Shown in pieces: positions 1-7,253 of a stretch of 64,000 bases of DNA. Position 1 is the stretch's first letter; the number at the start of each line of letters is the position of its first letter. The stretch lies in NCBI GenBank assembly GCA_017466065.1, contig JAFTUV010000025.1, positions 1 to 64,000 on the forward strand, read 5' to 3'. The notes under the pieces are model-generated. The model saw only the letters and a program-made list of their open reading frames with translations, was not told where the DNA came from and made no database searches. The translations under genes and the position numbers were made by a program. Origin of the DNA: Bacteroidaceae bacterium. Lineage in GTDB: Bacteria; Bacteroidota; Bacteroidia; Bacteroidales; Bacteroidaceae.

Positions 1-1
1 A

Positions 2-244
2 AACATCAAGCAGGCAGCAGAACGTATGACATCGCAACTGAACAGCCTTTTGAGTTTCTTCCGTTTGGATTGTGGCAAGGAAGAGGTGAACCTCGCACCA
101 TTCCGACTGACCGATATAGCAGAAACACTCGAAGCAGAGTTTCGCACACAGATTGAAGCAAAGGATGAATGGGATAAAGTAACAGGAAGTTGGAAAAACT
201 TGTTGAATAACAAATCTTCAAAATCTCATTGTACTATTTTATAA
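2..244 (+). pseudogene. Truncated sensor histidine kinase fragment (RteA-like)
   Basis: The frame is open from the window edge and reads through NIKQAAERMTSQLNSLLSFF, then RLDCGKEEVNLAPFRLTDI. This is the pattern of the second helix of a dimerisation/phosphoacceptor domain running into the linker before the ATPase domain of a two-component sensor kinase. The wording is close to hybrid kinases (RteA type) carried by Bacteroides conjugative transposons, from memory of the family. The conserved sequence stops around EFRTQIEAKD; the last ~25 residues look non-native, and no HATPase domain (N, G1, G2 boxes) follows. The gene is therefore cut off, probably by recombination that placed the AbiE pair next to it. 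The 5' part lies outside the window. The family call is an inference from a short stretch. Confidence 0.55.
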
Positions 245-420
245 TGAATAAAGGCACAGTTGTGGGTATATTGGAATTTTTGATTTGAATATAAGAGTAT
301 TGATTTTATAATCGAAAACAGTTGTTGGTACATTCGTACCGAATAGAGGGAAATACAGGGGATGCTTTAATCATCAAGGAGGAACTGTTATTTAGTATAA
401 AAATACCCACTAAGAGCATT

Positions 421-457
421 ATTCTGCCACAAATTTTTCATATATTTGTGGCAGAAT
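421..457 (+). promoter_or_regulatory. Perfect 14-bp inverted repeat over the abiE promoter (candidate operator)
   Basis: ATTCTGCCACAAAT (421-434) and its exact reverse complement (444-457) flank a 9-nt spacer, directly before the start codon at 460. A Bacteroidetes -7 box, TATATTTG (441-448), lies across the spacer and right arm, so a protein bound here would block transcription. AbiEi antitoxins are known to autorepress by binding inverted repeats upstream of their operon, which fits. No clear -33 TTTG is visible. The transcript would have a very short leader. Confidence 0.7.
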
Positions 458-459
458 TC

Positions 460-1077
460 ATGTTTGATATGGCATCTAATAGTTCATATACGGCTATTAA
501 GAACAAAATAGATACCTCTGAACGAGGTACATTGTTCTTCCCTGATGACTTCGCAACATTCGGTTCATCCGATGCTGTAAGGTCGGCTTTAGTACGCCTT
601 TGCAAGAATGAAACTCTTATCAGAGTGGCACAAGGCATCTATTATTATCCTAAGATTGACACAAAATGGGGAAGCGGGATAATACCCCCTTCTGTAGAAG
701 AAATTGCTAATGGTATAGCAAAGCGAGATAGGGTAAGAATTGCTCCCACAGGTGCATATGTCCTAAATTTATTAGGACTATCCACTCAAGTCCCGGCTAA
801 TGTTGTCTTTGTTACGGATGGTTCCCAACGCCGTATAAACATAGGTAAGGGAAAAGGCATTCTGTTCAAGCATACCTCTGAAATGCGTCTTTTTGCCTAT
901 AAGTCCTATATGATGCAGTTGATTGTAACTGCCATGAGAGAGTTAGGCGAAGGGAATGTGACGGATGAGCATCTGAGGATATTGCATGAACATTTATCAA
1001 ATGTGGCACAGGAAGATTTTAATCAAGATATTCAACTTGCTCCTGTATGGGTGCGTAAACTATTGACGAATATATGA
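460..1077 (+). CDS. AbiEi-family (DUF6088) type IV antitoxin / autorepressor
   Basis: This 205-residue protein has the DUF6088/AbiEi layout. A winged-helix N-terminal part covers roughly residues 10-65, where the segments GTLFFPDDF and VRSALVRLCKNETLIRVAQG lead into a GIYYYPK-type wing. A C-terminal part of unassigned fold follows. It overlaps the next gene by four bases (ATGA), the usual antitoxin-toxin arrangement. In type IV systems the antitoxin does not bind the toxin but counteracts it and represses the operon. The start is uncertain: the frame is open back to 322, but the inverted repeat ends at 457, so ATG 460 or ATG 469 (MASNSS) is preferred. Neither has a clear Shine-Dalgarno sequence, as is common in this phylum. 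Confidence 0.82.
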   Translation: MFDMASNSSYTAIKNKIDTSERGTLFFPDDFATFGSSDAVRSALVRLCKNETLIRVAQGIYYYPKIDTKWGSGIIPPSVEEIANGIAKRDRVRIAPTGAYVLNLLGLSTQVPANVVFVTDGSQRRINIGKGKGILFKHTSEMRLFAYKSYMMQLIVTAMRELGEGNVTDEHLRILHEHLSNVAQEDFNQDIQLAPVWVRKLLTNI

Positions 1078-2078
1078 AATATACAGACTTATCGGCAGAC
1101 GAGCAACGGGAGGTTATTCAGCGAGTGCAGGCTGAAAACAGACTTCAATTGCAGATAATAGAAAAGGATTGGTGGGTAACCGCTGTATTAAGGGCATTGT
1201 TTTCGTTGCCATATTCAGAGCATATATCTTTCAAAGGTGGAACGAATTTAAGCAAGTGCTGGAACTTGATAGAACGCTTTTCTGAAGATGCTGACATTGC
1301 TATTGACCGTGAATATCTTGGTTTTGGAGGTGCACTTTCAAAAACACAGATAAGCGATAAGTTACGCCGTGCCGCTTGCTCATTCGTCCGTGAAACACTG
1401 CAATATGATTTGACCGATAAACTCATTGAAAATGGTATATCGGCAGACAAGTTTAAGGTTAATGTGAATATTACCCCTATAACTACGACCGACCCTGAAA
1501 TAATAGAAGTAGAATATAAGTCGGTATTTAACACTCTGCCATACATTCGTTCCAAAGTAATAATAGAGGTTAGCGGACGTTCTATGAATGAGCCGATTGC
1601 TTCTGTTGGGTTGTCATCATTTATTGATGATGTTTTTACAAAGGCCCCTTTTGCTGAACCAAAGTTTGAAGTGCGTGCAGTTGTTCCGGAAAGAACTTTC
1701 CTCGAAAAGTTATTCTTACTTCATGAGGAGTTTTCCAAGCCGTCTGATTTAGTTCGGACAGAACGAATGTCCCGTCATTTATATGACATCGCACAGATAA
1801 TGAATACCCCGATAGCAGAAAAAGCCTTGTCTGATGCAAATCTGTATAAAACTGTCATTGAACATCGCCGTATGTTTATTGGGTTGAAAGGTTTTGATTA
1901 TTCTACTTTATTGCCTCAAACGCTTTCTATTGTCCCTCAAGGAGAAATTCGTGAACAATGGAAAGAGGATTATAAGGTTATGCAAGAAACTATGATTTAC
2001 GGAGATTCACCATCCTTTGATGAGCTGATTATAAAGATACAAGCCTTGAATGATAGAATCAGACAACTGAACTATTAG
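1074..2078 (+). CDS. AbiEii-family nucleotidyltransferase toxin
   Basis: This 334-residue protein belongs to the AbiEii/AbiGii nucleotidyltransferase toxins. The polymerase-beta-type motif appears as FKGGTNLSKCW (residues 53-63) followed by RFSEDADIAI (68-77), giving the paired acidic metal ligands. A later ERTFLEKLFLLHEE block (206-219) carries the family's conserved lysine. Related toxins transfer nucleotides to tRNA acceptor ends or other targets, act in phage abortive infection and stabilise mobile elements; the target here cannot be read from sequence. It is translationally coupled to the antitoxin through ATGA. All core catalytic residues appear intact, so the pair may be functional although both flanks are gene debris. 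Confidence 0.88.
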   Translation: MKYTDLSADEQREVIQRVQAENRLQLQIIEKDWWVTAVLRALFSLPYSEHISFKGGTNLSKCWNLIERFSEDADIAIDREYLGFGGALSKTQISDKLRRAACSFVRETLQYDLTDKLIENGISADKFKVNVNITPITTTDPEIIEVEYKSVFNTLPYIRSKVIIEVSGRSMNEPIASVGLSSFIDDVFTKAPFAEPKFEVRAVVPERTFLEKLFLLHEEFSKPSDLVRTERMSRHLYDIAQIMNTPIAEKALSDANLYKTVIEHRRMFIGLKGFDYSTLLPQTLSIVPQGEIREQWKEDYKVMQETMIYGDSPSFDELIIKIQALNDRIRQLNY

Positions 2079-2119
2079 ATAGTAACGGGAGAATCAAAGT
2101 GTGACTCTCCCGATATTTT

Positions 2120-2332
2120 TTACTTCTTCTGTAACAGATGGCTCAGATTCTCATCGTTGGCGATTCGTGCCAGCTCGTCCTTGACTATCTGTTTCACCTC
2201 ATATTTGATACGGTTGTAGTTGCTGTGTATCATATCCCGCATACAATCCTTGCCGTTTTCGTCCGTGAAATCAGTAATGACAGGTATAGGCTTGTAAGCC
2301 TTCGTTTCGGCTGCGACTTTCTCATTGTCCAC
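2120..2332 (-). pseudogene. Coding remnant of unknown origin (possible mobile-element gene tail)
   Basis: A minus-strand frame ends at 2120 with a hydrophilic, protein-like tail (MRDMIHSNYNRIKYEVKQIV, then KDELARIANDE). It is open upstream to a stop at 2408-2410, and there is no ATG at its head; GTG at 2332 is the only plausible start. The residue pattern looks like the C-terminal end of a longer protein whose front was lost. I do not recognise the family. Its position opposite the truncated kinase, on the far side of the toxin-antitoxin genes, suggests a second piece of the same vanished element. The rest of 2079-2477 shows nothing else. Confidence 0.35.
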
Positions 2333-2477
2333 TACAATCTCACACCCTCGTAGCCGAAACGCTTGCCGATAAGCGAGGACTTGATTGACGTACAGATAGG
2401 CTTGCTCTCATCAGTTGTATTGATTTATAGAGGAAAGATATAAAAAGGTGCGAGAAAAAGAAAAAGCACTATATCTT

Positions 2478-2508
2478 TTTGTTAAATAAATAAAAATCTT
2501 TAAATTTG
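2478..2508 (+). promoter_or_regulatory. Bacteroidetes-type promoter for the GH110 gene
   Basis: TTTG (2478-2481), 19 nt, then TAAATTTG (2501-2508): a full match to the Bacteroidetes sigma-ABfr consensus at the expected spacing, 31 nt upstream of the ATG at 2540. Confidence 0.75.
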
Positions 2509-2539
2509 TCATCAATAACAATTTATATTTTATTTTCCG

Positions 2540-4357
2540 ATGAAGTTTTTTTTATTTAAAATCATGTTTTTACTGGTGGCAATAGTTACATCGTCATGTT
2601 CTCCAAAGGTGTATAAGGCTGCCGATTTTGGAATAAAGCCAAATACAGGCAAAGATGTGACCGCAGCCATAGCAAATGCCATCGAGCAAATTGCAAAGGA
2701 ACGGAAAGGGAAGGCTGCACGTATTGTTTTTGAGCCCGGAGAGTATGATTTCTTTCCGCAAAATGCCAATGTGAGAGAGTACTATATATCGAATCACGAC
2801 CAAGATAATCCAAAATTGGTGGCAGTAGAACTTAAGGGATTAAAGAATTTTATATTTGATGGTGCCGGAGCAGATTTTTATATGAACGGGCGTATGTTGC
2901 CGTTCGCCATGATAGATTGTGAAAACTGTACTGTCGAGAACCTGCATGTCGACAGTCGTATACCGCAGATTACACAGGTTGAGGTACTCGAAAATGATAC
3001 CGATTCAGGCATCATCACTTATCGTGTTTCTGACTATGCAAAATATAGAATCGACGGAAAACGTATAGTCTTTATGGGTGAGAATTGGGAATTTACACCT
3101 TCCTGGGGTATAGCTTTCGATGGTAAGACAAAGCATCTGATATACCGTACCGGCGATATTGGGGTAGGCGTAGGTGATGTGGAGGAAGTTGAGCCATACG
3201 TGATACGTGCACAATGGAACGATGCCCGCCTTGTTCCCGGCAGTGTAATTGCTATGCGTTCATATGCGCGCCCCACACCCGGATTATTCCTCTACGGAAA
3301 TAAAAATACAACACTTAAAAATATTACAGTACATTATGCCGAGGGCATGGGGCTTTTGGCACAAATCTGTGAAAATATAACACTCGACGGTTTCTCGGTC
3401 GCCTTACGTGAAAACGATACCCGATATTTTACCACACAGGCCGATGCAACACATTTCTCGGCATGTAAAGGTTTTATTCATTCTGTAAACGGCCTATACG
3501 AAGGTATGATGGACGATGCCATAAATGTTCATGGAACATATCTGCGTGTCGTAAAACGTTTGGACGATAATACTTTGGTAGGCCGATACATGCACTCACA
3601 AGCCTACGGTTTCTATTGGGGTGATGAAGGAGATTCTGTGCAGTTTGTTAATTCAGACCTGATGGAGATAACAGGCAGTAACCGTATAAAATCGATACAA
3701 CCTTACGACAAGGAACTGTTGCCCGGATGCAAAGAGTTTAAAATCGTGTTCGAGCAGTCTCTGCCCATTGATATTGCAAACGGTAAGTATGGTATTGAAA
3801 ACCTTGAGTGGACACCCGAAGTTATTTTTGCAAAGAACATTATACGTAACAATCGTGCGCGTGGAACACTCTTCAGTACGCCCAAACGTACCGTTGTCGA
3901 GGATAACACATTCGACCACACATCGGGTACGGCCATATTGCTTTGTGGAGACTGCAACGGTTGGTTCGAAACAGGTGCTTGTCGCGATGTTGTGATACGC
4001 AACAACCATTTTATCAATGCTCTCACCAATATGTTCCAGTTTACCGACGGCGTAATATCAATATACCCCGAGATACCAAATTTACAGGGCCAGAAAAAAT
4101 ATTTTCATGGTGGCAACGGCAAGGGTGTAGTGATAGAAAATAATATCTTTGAGACGTTCGACGCCCCACTTGTTTATGCAAAGTCACTCGATGGATTGAT
4201 ATTCAAAGGCAACAAAGTGATACAGAATACCGATTATGAACCATTCCATTGGAACCGTCATCGTTTCCTCTTCGACAGGGTTGTGAATGTCGAAATAGAA
4301 GGTAATGATTTTGAGCAAGGTTTCGATGTTCAGAAGGATGTAAAATATCGTTATTGA
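2540..4357 (+). CDS. GH110 alpha-1,3-galactosidase, lipoprotein
   Basis: The 605-residue protein is a glycoside hydrolase family 110 enzyme, which removes terminal alpha-1,3-linked galactose from blood-group-B-type and linear alpha-Gal glycans. It begins with a lipoprotein signal (VTSSC, lipid cysteine 20). The body is a right-handed parallel beta-helix with many short repeats of the NITLDGF / NNHFINA kind. The conserved MMDDAINVHGTYLRV block (about residues 324-338) holds the paired aspartates typical of the family's active site. The length matches GlaA/GlaB proteins of Bacteroides; sequence alone does not tell whether linear substrates are accepted. It has its own promoter and is followed after 7 nt by the pseudouridine synthase gene. 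No SusC/SusD pair or regulator is adjacent, so it is not in a classical PUL. Confidence 0.9.
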   Translation: MKFFLFKIMFLLVAIVTSSCSPKVYKAADFGIKPNTGKDVTAAIANAIEQIAKERKGKAARIVFEPGEYDFFPQNANVREYYISNHDQDNPKLVAVELKGLKNFIFDGAGADFYMNGRMLPFAMIDCENCTVENLHVDSRIPQITQVEVLENDTDSGIITYRVSDYAKYRIDGKRIVFMGENWEFTPSWGIAFDGKTKHLIYRTGDIGVGVGDVEEVEPYVIRAQWNDARLVPGSVIAMRSYARPTPGLFLYGNKNTTLKNITVHYAEGMGLLAQICENITLDGFSVALRENDTRYFTTQADATHFSACKGFIHSVNGLYEGMMDDAINVHGTYLRVVKRLDDNTLVGRYMHSQAYGFYWGDEGDSVQFVNSDLMEITGSNRIKSIQPYDKELLPGCKEFKIVFEQSLPIDIANGKYGIENLEWTPEVIFAKNIIRNNRARGTLFSTPKRTVVEDNTFDHTSGTAILLCGDCNGWFETGACRDVVIRNNHFINALTNMFQFTDGVISIYPEIPNLQGQKKYFHGGNGKGVVIENNIFETFDAPLVYAKSLDGLIFKGNKVIQNTDYEPFHWNRHRFLFDRVVNVEIEGNDFEQGFDVQKDVKYRY

Positions 4358-4364
4358 CACATCT

Positions 4365-5996
4365 GTGTTTCATCTGTTCGCTACCGATATAACAGGTATT
4401 GAATTACCGTCAAAGTTCAATGACCCGTTTCGCTATCGCCCTCATCGGCTTGCAATTATTGCAGCCGACGAGGTTCGTTCTTATATAGCTTCTGATATTC
4501 ATTTGCAAAAAGAGGTTTCGCAAGGCAAAATGTTCGGTGTACTTGTGGTGCGTGACACCGCGGGCCGAATAGGTTATCTTGCAGCTTATTCGGGCTTGCT
4601 TGCAGGCAGTAATATGCAACCTTTCTTCGTTCCTGCTGTATATGATATGTTGCGGCCCGACGGATATTTCAAATTGGAAGAGGCTGCAATTTCACAAATT
4701 AACAGAGAGGTGGATGCGTTGCTCCACAGCGAAGCCTACCGCAATGCGCTCGATGCAGCCGAGGCGTGTCGTCTACAGGCCGAAAAAGAAATCTCGGCAA
4801 TGCGCAAGGAGGTGCACGAGGCAAAATCGCGACGCGATGCCATACGTCTTTCCACAGCACTCTCGGCCGAAGAAGAGGCCGCGTTGTTGCGCGACAGCCG
4901 GCATCGGAAGGCCGAACTGCGTCGTCTGGCTAAACGCCTGCAGGCCGAAATTCTTGAGCGCGAAAAAGCTGTAGATGATATTGAAAAGCAAATCTTATCA
5001 CTTAAAGAAGAGAGAAAGAGCCGTTCGGCCTCGTTGCAACGTTGGCTGTTCGGCCGTTTTGTCATGTTGAATGCGCAGGGCGAAAGCTCTACCTTATTGC
5101 AAATTTTCGACGAACATTCGGGATGTTTGCCACCGGCCGGAGCCGGTGAGTGTGCCGCCCCCAAAATGTTGCAGTATGCCTATGCAAATGGAATGCAACC
5201 TCTCTGTATGGCCGAGTTCTGGATTGGTGCATCGCCTATGGGCGAGGTTCGTCGCGATGGTTGCTACTATCCTTCGTGCAAGGGAAAGTGCGGCCCCATC
5301 CTCGGTTTTATGCTTCGTGGATTACCTGTGGAATCATTGCCATTTGCAGGTGATGCAGGTTCTATGCAACCATCTTCAATTGTTTACGAGGACGATTTCC
5401 TTCTTATTGTAAATAAACCCACCGGAGTATTATCTGTTCCCGGAATTGTGGGTGGATGTTCGGTGCAGGAGTGGTTATCAGGTTATAATCCCGGTGCTCG
5501 GTTTTATGTGGCTCACAGGTTGGATATGGCCACATCGGGCTTGCTTGTTGTTGCCAAAAGTATGGATGTCTGCAAGGCGTTGCAGGCACAGTTTGCCGGG
5601 CGTAAGGTTTCCAAGATGTATGTTGCTCTACTCGATGGTCTTCCCGCGAGAAGTGAAGGTGAGATAAATCTGCCTCTCTCTCCCGATTACATTAACCGCC
5701 CTTGCCAAAAGGTCGATTTTGAACAGGGTAAAGAGGCTGTTACATATTATAAAGTTGTTGCAGAAAAGAAATACAAAGGACACATGTGCGCAGTAGTGGA
5801 ACTTTATCCTGTTACGGGGCGCACTCATCAGTTGCGTGTGCATTGTGCCCATGCATTAGGGCTTAACAGGCCTATTATCGGTGACGAACTTTACGGAGCA
5901 CCGGCCGACCGTTTGATGTTGCATGCTGCAAGAATTGTCTTTCGACATCCTGTTACGGGCGAAGAGATTATAAAAGAGGTTGCAGCCGATTTCTAA
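4365..5996 (+). CDS. RluA-family pseudouridine synthase with long N-terminal extension
   Basis: The C-terminal ~200 residues are an RluA-type synthase that isomerises uridines in RNA. They include INKPTGVLSVPG, the catalytic HRLDMATSGLLVVAK (aspartate within RLD), and GRTHQLRVH. The front ~340 residues form a Bacteroidetes-type extension. It holds a region of lysine/glutamate/arginine-rich coiled coil (about residues 120-220) and a cysteine-containing segment CYYPSCKGKCGP near 303-314. The role of the extension is unknown. The gene starts at a GTG seven bases after the GH110 stop, beginning VFHLFATDITG, as homologues do. The RNA target (23S rRNA or tRNA) cannot be decided. The last codons form one arm of the downstream terminator hairpin. 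Confidence 0.9.
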   Translation: MFHLFATDITGIELPSKFNDPFRYRPHRLAIIAADEVRSYIASDIHLQKEVSQGKMFGVLVVRDTAGRIGYLAAYSGLLAGSNMQPFFVPAVYDMLRPDGYFKLEEAAISQINREVDALLHSEAYRNALDAAEACRLQAEKEISAMRKEVHEAKSRRDAIRLSTALSAEEEAALLRDSRHRKAELRRLAKRLQAEILEREKAVDDIEKQILSLKEERKSRSASLQRWLFGRFVMLNAQGESSTLLQIFDEHSGCLPPAGAGECAAPKMLQYAYANGMQPLCMAEFWIGASPMGEVRRDGCYYPSCKGKCGPILGFMLRGLPVESLPFAGDAGSMQPSSIVYEDDFLLIVNKPTGVLSVPGIVGGCSVQEWLSGYNPGARFYVAHRLDMATSGLLVVAKSMDVCKALQAQFAGRKVSKMYVALLDGLPARSEGEINLPLSPDYINRPCQKVDFEQGKEAVTYYKVVAEKKYKGHMCAVVELYPVTGRTHQLRVHCAHALGLNRPIIGDELYGAPADRLMLHAARIVFRHPVTGEEIIKEVAADF

Positions 5997-6020
5997 AGCA
6001 GGCTGCAACCTCTTTTATAA
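5968..6020 (+). terminator. Hairpin terminator whose 5' arm is the end of the RluA gene
   Basis: A perfect 20-bp inverted repeat (5968-5987 against 6001-6020) has the RluA stop codon in its 13-nt loop. The right arm ends in CCTCTTTTATAA and the left arm encodes the residues before ADF at the C-terminus. It can terminate from either side, since thiN converges on it. Confidence 0.75.
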
Positions 6021-6044
6021 TATATATAATATACAATACACCAA

Positions 6045-6665
6045 TCAATAGTTTACGAACAGCAGATATTGCCCGTCTCCCTCAATTGTTATCTTATCGG
6101 CGATGGCGCAGTTCAATGTGCCTTGCCACCAATTTGTAAAACAATAGATAGGGTATTGCAGGCCATCGGCTTTAAGGTTCTTTGCGGTAAAGTTAAAGAT
6201 GGATATTTGCTGCCCGGTCTCAACCTCAATCTCTGTAACTCCGCAACAGGGAATAAATACCCCATAATCGGTGTAGCTGCGAACGTCGGCACCCATACAG
6301 GCATATTCCATCAGCAGGCTTATGTTGCCGAGTGTGTGGTCTTCGCGTTTCCCTGTGGCACCGACTATGGCTATGTGCCGCTTGCCTTGCGAGAGCAAAT
6401 AGCGTATAGCCTTTGTCTGGTCGTTGCTGTCCTGTTCGCTTATCCTATGCACAATTTCCGCATAGCGCACTTTGTACTCCTCTTTCAGCGAATCTCCATC
6501 TCCTATAATAGCATCGGGAGTAAATCCCTCTTCTATGTACCTGTTGGCTGCTCCGTCGCAACATACCACATATTTGCCCAAGGATAAAATCTTGGAAGGA
6601 ACAGCTGCCTGAGGATACTCTCCATTGGCAAGTACTACAGCCTCGGGTATCTCTGTAATCTTCAT
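6045..6665 (-). CDS. Thiamine pyrophosphokinase
   Basis: This ~206-residue protein is a thiamine pyrophosphokinase, transferring pyrophosphate from ATP to thiamine to make TPP. Family motifs are present: CCDGAANRYIEEG, IIGDGDSL, DSNDQTKAI (nucleotide/metal-binding aspartates), and a C-terminal beta domain ending GDGQYLLFVNY. The ATG at 6665 (MKITEIPEAVVL) is chosen because it overlaps the stop of the transporter gene in an ATGA arrangement; a start at 6695 would run into the upstream gene. It is the third gene of the TPP-riboswitch operon, so it converts the imported vitamin into the riboswitch ligand. Confidence 0.92.
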   Translation of the reverse strand: MKITEIPEAVVLANGEYPQAAVPSKILSLGKYVVCCDGAANRYIEEGFTPDAIIGDGDSLKEEYKVRYAEIVHRISEQDSNDQTKAIRYLLSQGKRHIAIVGATGKREDHTLGNISLLMEYACMGADVRSYTDYGVFIPCCGVTEIEVETGQQISIFNFTAKNLKADGLQYPIYCFTNWWQGTLNCAIADKITIEGDGQYLLFVNY

Positions 6666-7252
6666 TTCTTCTCTTTTTGCATTAGTGCAAGCCATTTGTA
6701 ATAGCCAAAGATAGCAATAATTGTGTATACAGCATACAACGCTGCCGTAAAATACAGTCCCTTATATATATATAACAAACTGCTTGTTATGTCTACTACA
6801 AACCACACCCACCATTGCTGTACATATTTGTGTGCAAGCATATACATTCCAATTATGCTCAATGCTGTTGTAAAAGCATCCCAACAGGGTACAGTGCTGT
6901 CGGTATAATATTTCAATATCCAAGCAATAGCCCACCATGCAGCACCGGTGCCGATGGCAAAAACCGGGTATAGCCGTTTGGGCGTGTGGCTTATCTTCAG
7001 TTCTTTGTTCCCTTTTTCCTTGCCAACGAATTTTTTGTTACCATATTTCCAAGTGAACCAGCCATATACAGCTATTACAAGATAGTAGATATTTATACCG
7101 AAGTCGGCATATAGCCCGGCATTGTAGTAGACAAACAGGTATATTGCAGGCATTATAATACTTGTTATCCACAGATATATGCTTGCCCTGTATTCTTGCC
7201 ACAGGTATATAAGCCCTATGATTGTTCCCGATATCTCAAGCAGTTGTTCCAT
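6662..7252 (-). CDS. PnuC-family transporter, probably thiamine-specific (PnuT)
   Basis: The 196-residue inner membrane protein has the PnuC fold, with about seven hydrophobic segments (for example LEISGTIIGLIYLWQEY at the start, and AWWAIAWILKYYTDS). PnuC proteins facilitate diffusion of vitamins that are then trapped by phosphorylation. Position decides the substrate: it lies one base after the TonB receptor under a TPP riboswitch and overlaps the thiamine pyrophosphokinase gene, matching the PnuT group described in Bacteroidetes. Nicotinamide riboside is the alternative, but no NAD genes are nearby. The pairing with the kinase supplies the metabolic trapping step. Confidence 0.88.
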   Translation of the reverse strand: MEQLLEISGTIIGLIYLWQEYRASIYLWITSIIMPAIYLFVYYNAGLYADFGINIYYLVIAVYGWFTWKYGNKKFVGKEKGNKELKISHTPKRLYPVFAIGTGAAWWAIAWILKYYTDSTVPCWDAFTTALSIIGMYMLAHKYVQQWWVWFVVDITSSLLYIYKGLYFTAALYAVYTIIAIFGYYKWLALMQKEKK

Positions 7253-7253
7253 G

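Noticed and set aside
2079..2540. tRNA or attachment site at the accessory-region edge
   Set aside because: No cloverleaf-like sequence or direct repeat matching the left edge was found by eye.
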